36,294 bases of DNA, taken from the NCBI GenBank assembly GCA_903838055.1, contig CAILWV010000029.1, positions 1 to 36,294 on the forward strand. Reading direction: 5' to 3'. Origin of the DNA: an uncultured Bacteroidota bacterium (lineage in GTDB: Bacteria > Bacteroidota > Bacteroidia > Flavobacteriales > Flavobacteriaceae). Shown here one piece after another: positions 9,439-16,923 of the stretch. Both the position numbers and the translations under genes were made by a program. Numbering within the stretch: the first letter of the stretch is position 1; every line of letters begins with the position of its first letter. The notes under the pieces are model-generated. The model was not told the DNA's origin and ran no database searches. It saw only the letters and a list, made by a program, of their open reading frames with translations.

Positions 9439-11559
9439 TTAAAACATATTCTCGTCTGAGTTTTGCTGAAGGTCTTTGTAATAATTATAAGTTTCTAGTT
9501 GTGCTCTAAAAACAGGTTCATTCTCTTTTCTAATTCTGTATTTATTGTCCAGCTTTTCAGAATGGTATCGTGCTTTTACATTTCCTTTCCAACCAACTTC
9601 AAATGAATCAATTAATTGTTTTTTAATATCTTCTTGGTAAATAGGGCAAGTAACTTCTACTCTTCCGTCAAGATTTCTAGTCATAAAATCGGCTGAAGAT
9701 ATATAAACTGCTGGTTTATCATCATTACAAAAAATAAAAACTCTAGTATGCTCAAGAAAATTATCTACAATACTAATAGCTTCAATATTTTCACTCATTC
9801 CCTTTACACCAGGAATTAATGAACAAATACCTCTAATTTGTAATTTCATTTTCACTCCAGCATTGCTTGCAGCATACAATTTATCAATCATCGCAAAATC
9901 AGATAAACTATTCATTTTCAAATTTATATATGCTGGTCTTCCTGCTTCTGCATTATGAATTTCTCTATCTATAAGTTTATAAATTTTAGATCGAGAATAA
10001 TGAGGAGAAACAATTAAATGCTTATAGCGATGCAAACGATAATTAATGTCAAAAAATTCAAAAATTTTATTAGCATCTTTTAAAATTTGTTGGTGGCTAG
10101 TAAGCAGAGTAACATCTGTATATACTTTGGCGGTAGATTCGTTGAAATTTCCTGTAGAAATAAAACCATAACGAACTAATTTGTTTTCTTCTAATCTTTC
10201 AATAACACAAATTTTGCTGTGTACTTTTAGCCCTTTTATTCCAAAAATCAGTTCAATACCTTCTTGTTGCATTTGTTCAGCATAAGAAATATTACTTGCC
10301 TCATCAAAACGGGCTTGAAGTTCTATTTGAACCACTACTCTTTTTCCGTTCTTCGCTGCATTTATTAAGGAACTAATAATTTGAGAGTTTTTTGCTAATC
10401 GATATAATGTAATTTTAATTGAAGTCACTTTGGGATCTAGTGCTGCTTCTCGCAAAAATTTTATTACATATGAAAAGGATTGATAGGGCGCACAAATTAG
10501 ATAATCTTTTTGAGAAATTTTTTGTAAAATACTTCCTTCAAACGACAATCCAACGACGTCTAATGGTTTTTTTTGCTGGTATAACAAATCAAATCTTCCT
10601 AAATTAGGAAAACTCATATAATCTCTACGATTATGGTAACGTCCTCCCGGAATTATACTATCTGTAGATTCAATTTTCATTCTGTTTAAGAAAAAGGCTA
10701 AAGTGTCTTTATCTATAGTTTTATCATACACAAAACGAACTGGCTCCCCTATCCTCCTATCTTTTACTGATGTCGCAATCTTTTGCAACATACTCTTACT
10801 CATATCACTATCGATGTCCAATTGGGCATCTCTAGTAATTTTTATCATATGAGCAGATATACTTTCGTAGTCGAAAATATTGAAAATATTATTAAGATTA
10901 TATCGAATAACATCATCCAATAACATAATATATTGCTTTTCACCAATAGATGGAAGAACTACAATCCTATTAATATTTTTAGGGATTTCTATTATCGCAT
11001 AACGAACTTCATTTTTTGGTTTTACCAACCCTAAAATCCTTGGCTTTTCATCGGTTTTCATAACCAATTTTATCGCCAAATAACCTGCAGCATCTTTTAA
11101 TAAAGGAAATTCTGCTAAGTCATTTAATATGATAGTTACTAATTCCGGACTTACTTTTTCAATAAAAAAATCATGAACAAACTCTTGATGTTCTTGGCAT
11201 AATTGACTTTCATTAACAATTATAATATTCTCCTTTTCTAGTTGTTTTTCTATTATACTAAGTACTCGTAAACTTTCTAATTGTTGTTGAATTACAATTG
11301 TAGTAATGTCTTTTACCAATTGCTGAGCGCTTATTCCTCCTAAGATTTTTTCTCCTGTTTTACCAGATAAACTTAATCTACGAATTGCTGCAAAACGAAC
11401 TCTAAAAAACTCATCAAGATTATTGGAAAAAATTCCTAAAAAACGAAGTCTATCTAAAAGAGGAACCGATTCGTCAGCTGCTTCTTGTAAAACTCTAGCA
11501 TTAAATGCTAACCAACTTTTTTCTCGATCGATATATCTATAATTGGTTTCTGTACTCAT
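9439..11559 (-). CDS. ppk1: Polyphosphate kinase 1
   Basis: This 706-residue enzyme reversibly builds polyphosphate from ATP. The N-terminal domain shows the family opening YIDREKSWLAFNARVLQEA and the nearby LRFLGIFSNNLDEFFRVR. The two catalytic phospholipase D-like domains carry His447 in LKVHSKICVIER (autophosphorylated, matching E. coli His435) and His604 in FLEHTRVFIF (matching His592). Length is normal and no motif is missing. Its start codon is three bases after the sixA stop, and a ppx-like gene follows, so synthesis and breakdown of polyphosphate are encoded in one transcript. Confidence 0.97.
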   Translation of the reverse strand: MSTETNYRYIDREKSWLAFNARVLQEAADESVPLLDRLRFLGIFSNNLDEFFRVRFAAIRRLSLSGKTGEKILGGISAQQLVKDITTIVIQQQLESLRVLSIIEKQLEKENIIIVNESQLCQEHQEFVHDFFIEKVSPELVTIILNDLAEFPLLKDAAGYLAIKLVMKTDEKPRILGLVKPKNEVRYAIIEIPKNINRIVVLPSIGEKQYIMLLDDVIRYNLNNIFNIFDYESISAHMIKITRDAQLDIDSDMSKSMLQKIATSVKDRRIGEPVRFVYDKTIDKDTLAFFLNRMKIESTDSIIPGGRYHNRRDYMSFPNLGRFDLLYQQKKPLDVVGLSFEGSILQKISQKDYLICAPYQSFSYVIKFLREAALDPKVTSIKITLYRLAKNSQIISSLINAAKNGKRVVVQIELQARFDEASNISYAEQMQQEGIELIFGIKGLKVHSKICVIERLEENKLVRYGFISTGNFNESTAKVYTDVTLLTSHQQILKDANKIFEFFDINYRLHRYKHLIVSPHYSRSKIYKLIDREIHNAEAGRPAYINLKMNSLSDFAMIDKLYAASNAGVKMKLQIRGICSLIPGVKGMSENIEAISIVDNFLEHTRVFIFCNDDKPAVYISSADFMTRNLDGRVEVTCPIYQEDIKKQLIDSFEVGWKGNVKARYHSEKLDNKYRIRKENEPVFRAQLETYNYYKDLQQNSDENMF

Positions 11560-11562
11560 AAG

Positions 11563-12045
11563 TTAATTCTTACTTGGAAATAGTAGGGTTTGGGTTGTTC
11601 CTTTTGTAATTTCAGACCAACAATCCGTATCAAAATTAATAGATACCATTCCCGATGTTGGCACATTGGAAATATATTTATTGCCAAATTTATTAACAAA
11701 ATCTGTAATTGCACCATTATGACCAAAAAGAATTAAGTTTTCACATTGATTAGGGCAAGATTTAACAATTTCTTTAAGTTCGGAACATTCAAAAGTATAT
11801 AAATCGTCTTTTACAATAATTTTATTGGTGTCTAGACTCCAAATTTCCAAAAATATTTTGGCTGTTAAAAGTGTTCTTTTAGAACTACTGCTCCAAATTG
11901 TTGCTGAAGGTGATATAAATGACAATGATTTCTTTGCAATCTCAATAGCTTTTTTTATTCCCTTACTAGTTAACTCTCTTTCTTTATCTGGAATAGGAAA
12001 CTCCCAGCTTGATTTTGCGTGTCGAATAAGGATAATGTTTTTCAT
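11563..12045 (-). CDS. sixA: SixA-type histidine phosphatase
   Basis: This 160-residue protein belongs to the histidine phosphatase (phosphoglycerate mutase-like) superfamily. The catalytic motif is RHAKSSW, with His9 as the phosphorylated residue, followed by the SixA-typical RELTSKGIKKA. The second histidine lies in LILFGHNGAITDF. SixA in E. coli removes phosphate from phosphohistidine on signalling or phosphotransferase proteins; whether this one does is not shown. It lies between pdxH (10 bases upstream) and ppk1 (3 bases downstream), so it is surely cotranscribed. A link to polyphosphate metabolism is suggested by position only. The SixA subtype is likely but not certain. Confidence 0.88.
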   Translation of the reverse strand: MKNIILIRHAKSSWEFPIPDKERELTSKGIKKAIEIAKKSLSFISPSATIWSSSSKRTLLTAKIFLEIWSLDTNKIIVKDDLYTFECSELKEIVKSCPNQCENLILFGHNGAITDFVNKFGNKYISNVPTSGMVSINFDTDCWSEITKGTTQTLLFPSKN

Positions 12046-12055
12046 TTTATGAAAT

Positions 12056-12700
12056 TTATGGCGAAAGTCTATCTATTTTCCAAGTAAAGTCGGATTGCAA
12101 TTGAAAACGAATTCTGTCGTGAAGTCTATTGGCTCTTCCTTGCCAAAATTCTACTTCTTGAGGTCTAACTAAATAACCTCCCCAATTTTTTGGTCGGGGA
12201 ATTTCTATTTCCTCATATTCTTGCTCCAATAAAAGTAAGTTAGTTTCTAAATATTCTCTATTTGGAATAATTTCACTTTGAGGAGAAACAATTGCTCCAA
12301 GTTTGCTTCCGTTGGGACGAGAAGAAAAATAATTATCCGAAATTACTTCGGGAGTTTTTTCGGCTACTCCTTTAATTATTACTTGTCGTTCAAGACTTGT
12401 CCAAAAAAAAGAAAGACAGATATTTGGATTATTTGCAATTGCTTTCCCTTTTTCGGAATTATAATTAGTATAAAATATAAATCCTTCTTCGTTGAATTTC
12501 TTAAGTAAGACAACACGCGATTTAGGAAAACCATCCAATCCAATAGTAGCAACTGTCATAGCATTAACCTCTTCTACTCCGCCAAAATCTTCGGTTTCAT
12601 GAAACCATCTATTAAATAAATTAATAGGGTCTTCAGGAATATTATTCTCGAGAAGTTCACTTTTCTCGTAGGATTTTCTATAATTACTTAAATCTTTCAT
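12056..12700 (-). CDS. pdxH: Pyridoxamine 5'-phosphate oxidase
   Basis: This 214-residue FMN flavoprotein oxidises pyridoxamine or pyridoxine phosphate to pyridoxal 5'-phosphate in the cytoplasm. FMN and substrate motifs are plain: SRVVLLKKFNEEGFIFYTNY, SEKGKAIANNP, FFWTSLERQVIIKG and the C-terminal VEFWQGRANRLHDRIRF. The start MKDLSNYRKSYEK fits the family N-terminus. It is the first gene of the minus-strand operon pdxH-sixA-ppk1-ppx-hydrolase. I see no strong promoter box; a GAACTTTG close to the TAnnTTTG form lies just upstream. Confidence 0.96.
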   Translation of the reverse strand: MKDLSNYRKSYEKSELLENNIPEDPINLFNRWFHETEDFGGVEEVNAMTVATIGLDGFPKSRVVLLKKFNEEGFIFYTNYNSEKGKAIANNPNICLSFFWTSLERQVIIKGVAEKTPEVISDNYFSSRPNGSKLGAIVSPQSEIIPNREYLETNLLLLEQEYEEIEIPRPKNWGGYLVRPQEVEFWQGRANRLHDRIRFQLQSDFTWKIDRLSP

Positions 12701-12807
12701 ACAATGTTATTAATTGCAAAGTTCGCAAAGTTTTTGGTATTTTTAATACTAAAAAGATCATATTAATTAACAATTATGATACAGAAAGAGCTTCTTTAGA
12801 TATACAA

Positions 12808-12834
12808 AAAACCACATTGTAAAAATGTGGTTTT
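12808..12834 (-). terminator. Terminator after the T9SS cargo gene (symmetrical)
   Basis: An 11-bp perfect stem AAAACCACATT / AATGTGGTTTT with a 5-base loop, followed on the minus strand by a run of six T. It lies downstream of the gene ending at 12909. The plus-strand reading also ends in T-rich sequence. Confidence 0.8.
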
Positions 12835-12849
12835 AGTTATATTTTTTTT

Positions 12850-12896
12850 GTTGGCAAGGATTGCAAATCCGCTATCGGGTTCGTGCAAAGTGGGAG
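12850..12896. repeat. Possible interspersed REP-like element
   Basis: This GC-richer patch in an AT-rich gap contains GGATTGCAAATCC and CTATCGGG. The latter is the reverse complement of the CCCGATAG found at 16815-16822. It looks like a fragment of a small intergenic repeat of the kind I recall from Flavobacterium genomes; that recollection cannot be tested here. Confidence 0.35.
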
Positions 12897-12908
12897 TTTA
12901 ATTGAAAG

Positions 12909-13616
12909 TTATTCCTTTATTAATTTCTTTACAAGAGTTTCATTTATAGTTTTTATTTTAACAAAATAAACTCCAGAAGCTAAATCTTTTGTTTCGATTT
13001 TATAATTAGTTGTAGTGATTTTATCTGATTTGCAAATGATTCCTATTTCATTATAAAACTCGACAAGCGCATCGGTTGAATATTCATTAATTAGCTGAAT
13101 AGTTACATAATCTTGGGTTGGATTTGGATAAATACTAAAATCAATTTTTTCAAAATTAGCATTTGACAAAGGAACACTTGAATAGATTGCTTGTGAATTA
13201 AATTCTGAATTGATAATTAAAGACTTTGCGCCACCTTGTAATTCAGCAATAGTGTAGGTAAAATTACTAGTTGTAGATGGATTTCCATTTAAATGGTTTA
13301 GAAATGGGAAGTACTTGTTGTTTTCATATGCTTCGGCTGGGGGATAAGTACAAATACATAAACAATAAGAAAAATTTGTTGCCGAAAAATTTGTTACATT
13401 ATTCTCAAAAGTAACATTTGCAGATAAATCAAGACAAGCATGTGCATATAGCATCTGGGAGTTAAAACTAATTCCCATGGTGGAAGTTGGTGGGATATTA
13501 GTAACACCATTTTCAATAAAATTGGTTAGATACCAATAATTATCAAAAAGACGAGAATCTTGCGAGTAGGAAAAGTTTGCTAGACTAATTAATAAAATTA
13601 AATATATTTTTTTCAT
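12909..13616 (-). CDS. Small secreted protein with T9SS type A sorting domain
   Basis: This 235-residue protein has a signal peptide (MKKIYLILLISLANFSYSQ, cleaved about residue 19). A middle domain begins DNYWYLTNFIENGV and contains several cysteines (ACLDLS, SYCLCICTYPP). The C-terminal ~78 residues form a type A sorting domain: IYPNPTQDYVTIQL, ... DLASGVYFVKIKT ... and a basic end (VKKLIKE). The sorting domain directs export by the T9SS and is normally cut off. The middle domain resembles a group of unnamed flavobacterial proteins that start with a W-Y-L core; I cannot give it a function. It has its own promoter box and terminator. Confidence 0.87.
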   Translation of the reverse strand: MKKIYLILLISLANFSYSQDSRLFDNYWYLTNFIENGVTNIPPTSTMGISFNSQMLYAHACLDLSANVTFENNVTNFSATNFSYCLCICTYPPAEAYENNKYFPFLNHLNGNPSTTSNFTYTIAELQGGAKSLIINSEFNSQAIYSSVPLSNANFEKIDFSIYPNPTQDYVTIQLINEYSTDALVEFYNEIGIICKSDKITTTNYKIETKDLASGVYFVKIKTINETLVKKLIKE

Positions 13617-13650
13617 CTTATTATATTTGATTCTTAAACATTTAACTTAA

Positions 13651-13658
13651 CAAATATA
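13651..13658 (-). promoter_or_regulatory. Promoter -7 box for the T9SS cargo gene
   Basis: On the minus strand this reads TATATTTG, an exact TAnnTTTG, 34 bases before the start codon. The surrounding AAAGATATTGTATATATTTG differs by one base from the sequence at the MBOAT promoter (16729-16748). Confidence 0.6.
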
Positions 13659-13677
13659 TACAATATCTTTTAATGAA

Positions 13678-13998
13678 TTAACTCTTAGAATTCATTGAAT
13701 TTAAAACTTCCTGAGTAATATCTTTTCCTCCTGAAAGGTTTGTGTATAATACTCCTACACTATATATAGGCCCCCAAGGAAATCCCCACCAACCAAACAA
13801 GATTGTTATTAAAGTATAGCCAATACTATGCTTTACTGTTGACTCATCTGCTTTTACGAAATAAATATCACTCCCCCTTTTAAAAGTCATTACAACTATT
13901 GAAAAGCAGTATTGAAAAACTACAAATTTCGCCCCATTTCTTAACTCTTTATTAATGTCATCAACCGATAGCCCTTCAATATTTTTTATTTGTACCAT
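13678..13998 (-). CDS. Small conserved membrane protein of unknown function
   Basis: I do not recognise a named family with confidence. The 106-residue product has a polar N-terminus (IEGLSVDDINKELRNGAKF), a first hydrophobic stretch at about 25-39 (VVFQYCFSIVVMTF), the sequence KRGSDIYFVKADES, and a tryptophan/glycine-rich hydrophobic stretch at about 60-88 (LFGWWGFPWGPIYSVG) before LSGGKDITQEVL. Two membrane passes are likely. The FGWWGFPWGPIY segment looks conserved and could serve as a search anchor. It stands alone with a good promoter box at 14093-14100. Its neighbours are unrelated. Confidence 0.72.
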   Translation of the reverse strand: MVQIKNIEGLSVDDINKELRNGAKFVVFQYCFSIVVMTFKRGSDIYFVKADESTVKHSIGYTLITILFGWWGFPWGPIYSVGVLYTNLSGGKDITQEVLNSMNSKS

Positions 13999-14092
13999 TA
14001 TTAATTTTGTTTATATTTTACAAAAATCCCTTAGTAATTTATATTTTACATTATAAATATTATTATACAGCATTCTATCATACCTATATTTA

Positions 14093-14100
14093 CAAACATA
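14093..14100 (-). promoter_or_regulatory. Promoter -7 box for the 106-residue membrane protein
   Basis: On the minus strand it reads TATGTTTG, an exact TAnnTTTG. The block GTACTTTTCTTACAAA lies 10 bases upstream (14111-14126) and recurs exactly upstream of the MBOAT promoter (16752-16767). The 242-base gap 13999-14240 holds nothing else I can name. Confidence 0.55.
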
Positions 14101-14240
14101 TATTTTTTTCTTTGTAAGAAAAGTACGCCCTATTTTCATGTAAATCATTTGAAATTCTAATATTTTTTTTTATAGATTACATAAAAAATGGATCAACTCT
14201 TCATTATTGTAATTAAAGATAATTATCTATATAGAAACCA

Positions 14241-15131
14241 CTATTGGGTGTGATTTTTATAAAAAGATTTAAAATATGTAGTATATTTTATTGCTTCCAA
14301 TTTGTTTAAATGAATACCATCGGTAGTTTCATATTTAGATAATTTAGGCAATGAAATGTATTTATATTTAGTTGGGGAAAAATATTTATAAAATGTTTCT
14401 CTTATGGCTTTGGATTTAGGTAAATTTTCTAATTTATTATTAATGGGCATTTCAAAAAAAATGACATTAACGCCTTTTGATTCCAATTTACGAACATTAT
14501 CCCGCAAAATATCAAATGATTCCTGTAAAATTTCTTCACTTGGCACTTGTGAATATTCCTTAATTTTAAGTGCTAACATCTTTGAAAATAAAACATTGTT
14601 CGATATTGATTTATTTACAATTGAGTCTTTTTTTATATAGTTATGTTTAGAAGAAAAAATAGATTTTATTTCATCTATTGTCATTATAGAAATTTTGCCT
14701 AAAACCGCAATTGGCTGCTTGTCTTCTCTTAATGAATTTATATATTCTCTAGGGTAATACAAAATGGGAGAATTTATTGAATTTGTAAAATCAACACTTT
14801 CAGGTCGTAAAACAAAATTCATTTCAATAAAAATATTCTTTGGAGGAGTTGGTTTATTATCTACTAATTTTAAACCATCAAAAATACTTTGACCTACAAA
14901 TGATAAATTATAGGTATTAGGTAAGTTTTCATATATTAATCTAGAAGAAAGAGAGGATCCTATTATCAGATTTTGAATAGAATCATTTTGATTATAAATA
15001 AATTTTTGTGCTTTAATAACATTGTTCTGCCATTGATTTTGAGAAGCGTACCACCATTTAGGAGCATAAATGACAAATAATGTATAGGATACAAATAAAA
15101 TTATTGTTGTTAAAATAGTTCTCTTTATCAT
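14241..15131 (-). CDS. SGNH/DltD-like membrane-anchored partner of the MBOAT acyltransferase
   Basis: The 296-residue product has one N-terminal membrane segment (about 4-23) and an extracytoplasmic body. The motif LIIGSSLSSRL (about 55-64) resembles the GxS nucleophile block of SGNH hydrolases, with Ser59 or Ser60 as candidates. A C-terminal TTDGIHLN (Asp271, His274) matches the D-x-x-H catalytic block. It starts six bases after the MBOAT gene. In known pairs (DltB/DltD, AlgI/AlgJ/AlgX) the SGNH-type partner takes an acyl group across the membrane onto an extracellular polymer. I infer the same here; the substrate is unknown, and no dltA or dltC or alginate genes are near. Confidence 0.78.
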   Translation of the reverse strand: MIKRTILTTIILFVSYTLFVIYAPKWWYASQNQWQNNVIKAQKFIYNQNDSIQNLIIGSSLSSRLIYENLPNTYNLSFVGQSIFDGLKLVDNKPTPPKNIFIEMNFVLRPESVDFTNSINSPILYYPREYINSLREDKQPIAVLGKISIMTIDEIKSIFSSKHNYIKKDSIVNKSISNNVLFSKMLALKIKEYSQVPSEEILQESFDILRDNVRKLESKGVNVIFFEMPINNKLENLPKSKAIRETFYKYFSPTKYKYISLPKLSKYETTDGIHLNKLEAIKYTTYFKSFYKNHTQ

Positions 15132-15137
15132 AAAGTT

Positions 15138-16544
15138 TTAAAATTGAAAATAAATAAAAGCACCTGAAGAACCACTATTAAAAATAATTAAAAAAAGCAT
15201 AATTCCATATAAGATATAATCATATTTAAAGAATGATTCATATTTAGATCTTTTTTTCAGTAAATAAAGAACGTGGTATGCTATTACTGGAGAGGAATAT
15301 AACAAAATATATATCGCTTTTTTAATATCAATACCTATTCTAAAATTATTAAAAATACAACGAATATATTCAACAACGTGTTCAATATTAGGCAATTTAA
15401 AAAGCAACCAAGCTAATGTTACAAAGCCAAAAACCAAAAGAAATTTAATGAATTTTGTAAATTGTGTAGTCTTTACTATAATTTTATCACTGAAAAATCT
15501 TTCTAATGCTAAAGCTAAACCATGAAAGCTACCCCAAATAGCATAACTCCATGCGGCACCATGCCACAGACCTCCTAAAAACATAACAATCATCAAATTA
15601 ATATAGGTTCTAATCTTGCCTTTCTTGTTTCCTCCTAATGGAATATATAAGTATTCCATTAAAAAAGTTGATAATGAAATATGCCACCTTTTCCAAAATT
15701 CTTTGAAAGATGTTGAAATATAAGGGAAATTAAAATTATCATTAAAATCATAACCAAAAAGCTTAGCTAATCCGATGGCTATCAAGGAGTATCCTGCAAA
15801 GTCAGCAAAAATTTGAATAGAATATCCAAAAAGCATTACAAGAAGTGTTATAGATGATTGACCTTGAAAATATGGAAAAGCAATCCAAAAAGTAAAATCT
15901 TTTAAGTTATCTGCTACTACCATTTTCAAAAAATAACCGGTAATTATGTTTTTAAAAAAAGATTCCCATTTAATTTGATTCATTTGTTTTTTTCCAATCT
16001 GTGGAATAAAATCGTGTGCTTTAACAATTGGACCAGATATTAATTGCGGAAAAAAACCTTTAAAAAAAAGCACGCGTTCTGAATGTTTTAAAAATGATTT
16101 TGGAACAATATCTTTATTATTGAAATATTTTTCTTTGTAAATATCAACAACTAAGCTTATTCCTTGAAAAGTAAAAAAAGAAATCCCTATTGGCAAAGGC
16201 ATATTAAGAAGAAATTCTCCTATTGAACTACTCTCTTTGAAAAAAGTTTTTGAAAATAATGGACTGTATTTAAAAAAAAGAAGTATTGATAAATTTAATA
16301 CTACCCCAGCAATTGCATATGCTTTTTTGTACTTATCCTTACCATAAACAATAAAATAACTAGACACAATATTTATGCTTACAGAAAATAGCAATAATAA
16401 TACTAATATAGGTTGGTTGAAAGCATAAAAAACTAAACTTGAAATTATTAAAATTGAAATTTGAAATTTAGAAAGAAACGGTAAATAATATAATATAAAA
16501 GTAAGAAAAACTAATCCCAAAAAAATAAAACTATTGAAAAGCAT
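15138..16544 (-). CDS. MBOAT family O-acyltransferase (AlgI/DltB-like)
   Basis: This 468-residue multispanning protein has about ten or more membrane segments. Family motifs are clear: FFTFQGISLVVDIYKEK, QLISGPIVKAHDFIPQI, EFWKRWHISLSTFLMEYLY, and the catalytic histidine His328 in GGLWHGAAW. This is the AlgI/DltB branch of membrane-bound O-acyltransferases, which transfer acyl groups (commonly acetyl) across the inner membrane to polymers such as polysaccharide. It is followed by the SGNH-type gene, so the two act as a unit. A promoter box lies 185 bases upstream, leaving a long leader. Confidence 0.93.
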   Translation of the reverse strand: MLFNSFIFLGLVFLTFILYYLPFLSKFQISILIISSLVFYAFNQPILVLLLLFSVSINIVSSYFIVYGKDKYKKAYAIAGVVLNLSILLFFKYSPLFSKTFFKESSSIGEFLLNMPLPIGISFFTFQGISLVVDIYKEKYFNNKDIVPKSFLKHSERVLFFKGFFPQLISGPIVKAHDFIPQIGKKQMNQIKWESFFKNIITGYFLKMVVADNLKDFTFWIAFPYFQGQSSITLLVMLFGYSIQIFADFAGYSLIAIGLAKLFGYDFNDNFNFPYISTSFKEFWKRWHISLSTFLMEYLYIPLGGNKKGKIRTYINLMIVMFLGGLWHGAAWSYAIWGSFHGLALALERFFSDKIIVKTTQFTKFIKFLLVFGFVTLAWLLFKLPNIEHVVEYIRCIFNNFRIGIDIKKAIYILLYSSPVIAYHVLYLLKKRSKYESFFKYDYILYGIMLFLIIFNSGSSGAFIYFQF

Positions 16545-16728
16545 AAAATCAATATATTAATAAATTAACAATTTTCAAACGTGAAAATCTCAATAAAAAA
16601 AAACAAATTTCACTTCTATTTTAATGAGAAGTATCTATTATTTAGCTAACATAAAAACTCAATAAAAATATTCCTTAATCTGTTTATTTATTAAATATTT
16701 AAGAAAACAATTTCCTAACATTCTTCTA

Positions 16729-16736
16729 CAAATATA
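16729..16736 (-). promoter_or_regulatory. Promoter -7 box for the MBOAT/SGNH pair
   Basis: The minus strand reads TATATTTG, an exact TAnnTTTG. It lies in the 379-base gap 16545-16923, about 185 bases before the MBOAT start, so the transcript would have a long leader in which I see no clear structure. The block GTACTTTTCTTACAAA lies 15 bases upstream of it. Confidence 0.5.
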
Positions 16737-16810
16737 TACATTATCTTTTTATTTGTAAGAAAAGTACACTTATATTAGAAACTGATATTTCAAACATTAT
16801 ATAACCAATT

Positions 16811-16879
16811 TAGCCCCGATAGAAATAAAAACAAAAAATGTCCCGATTGTTTCGGGACATTTTTTGTTGTAATGTATAG
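16811..16879. repeat. Possible interspersed REP-like element containing a terminator
   Basis: The strong hairpin at 16833-16865 is flanked by TAGCCCCGATAGAA on one side and TATAGCGGGAATAA on the other, two arms that are roughly complementary (CCCGATAG against TAGCGGG). I recall such AGCCCCGATAG ... TAGCGGGA pairs as an interspersed element in Flavobacterium genomes, but cannot check it here. CCCGATAG also occurs on the minus strand at 12872-12879. Confidence 0.4.
16833..16865 (-). terminator. Terminator after the ABC exporter operon (symmetrical)
   Basis: A 14-bp perfect stem, AAAAAATGTCCCGA / TCGGGACATTTTTT, with a 5-base loop. T runs end the hairpin in both directions. It lies 58 bases beyond the permease stop. 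Confidence 0.88.
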
Positions 16880-16923
16880 CGGGAATAAACATTGTCTATA
16901 AATCCCAAGCCATTCGCTTCTAA

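Noticed and set aside
16545..16810. Small gene or RNA in the gap upstream of the MBOAT gene
   Set aside because: No frame with family features and no stable structure was seen; only the promoter box and the shared 16-mer are supported.
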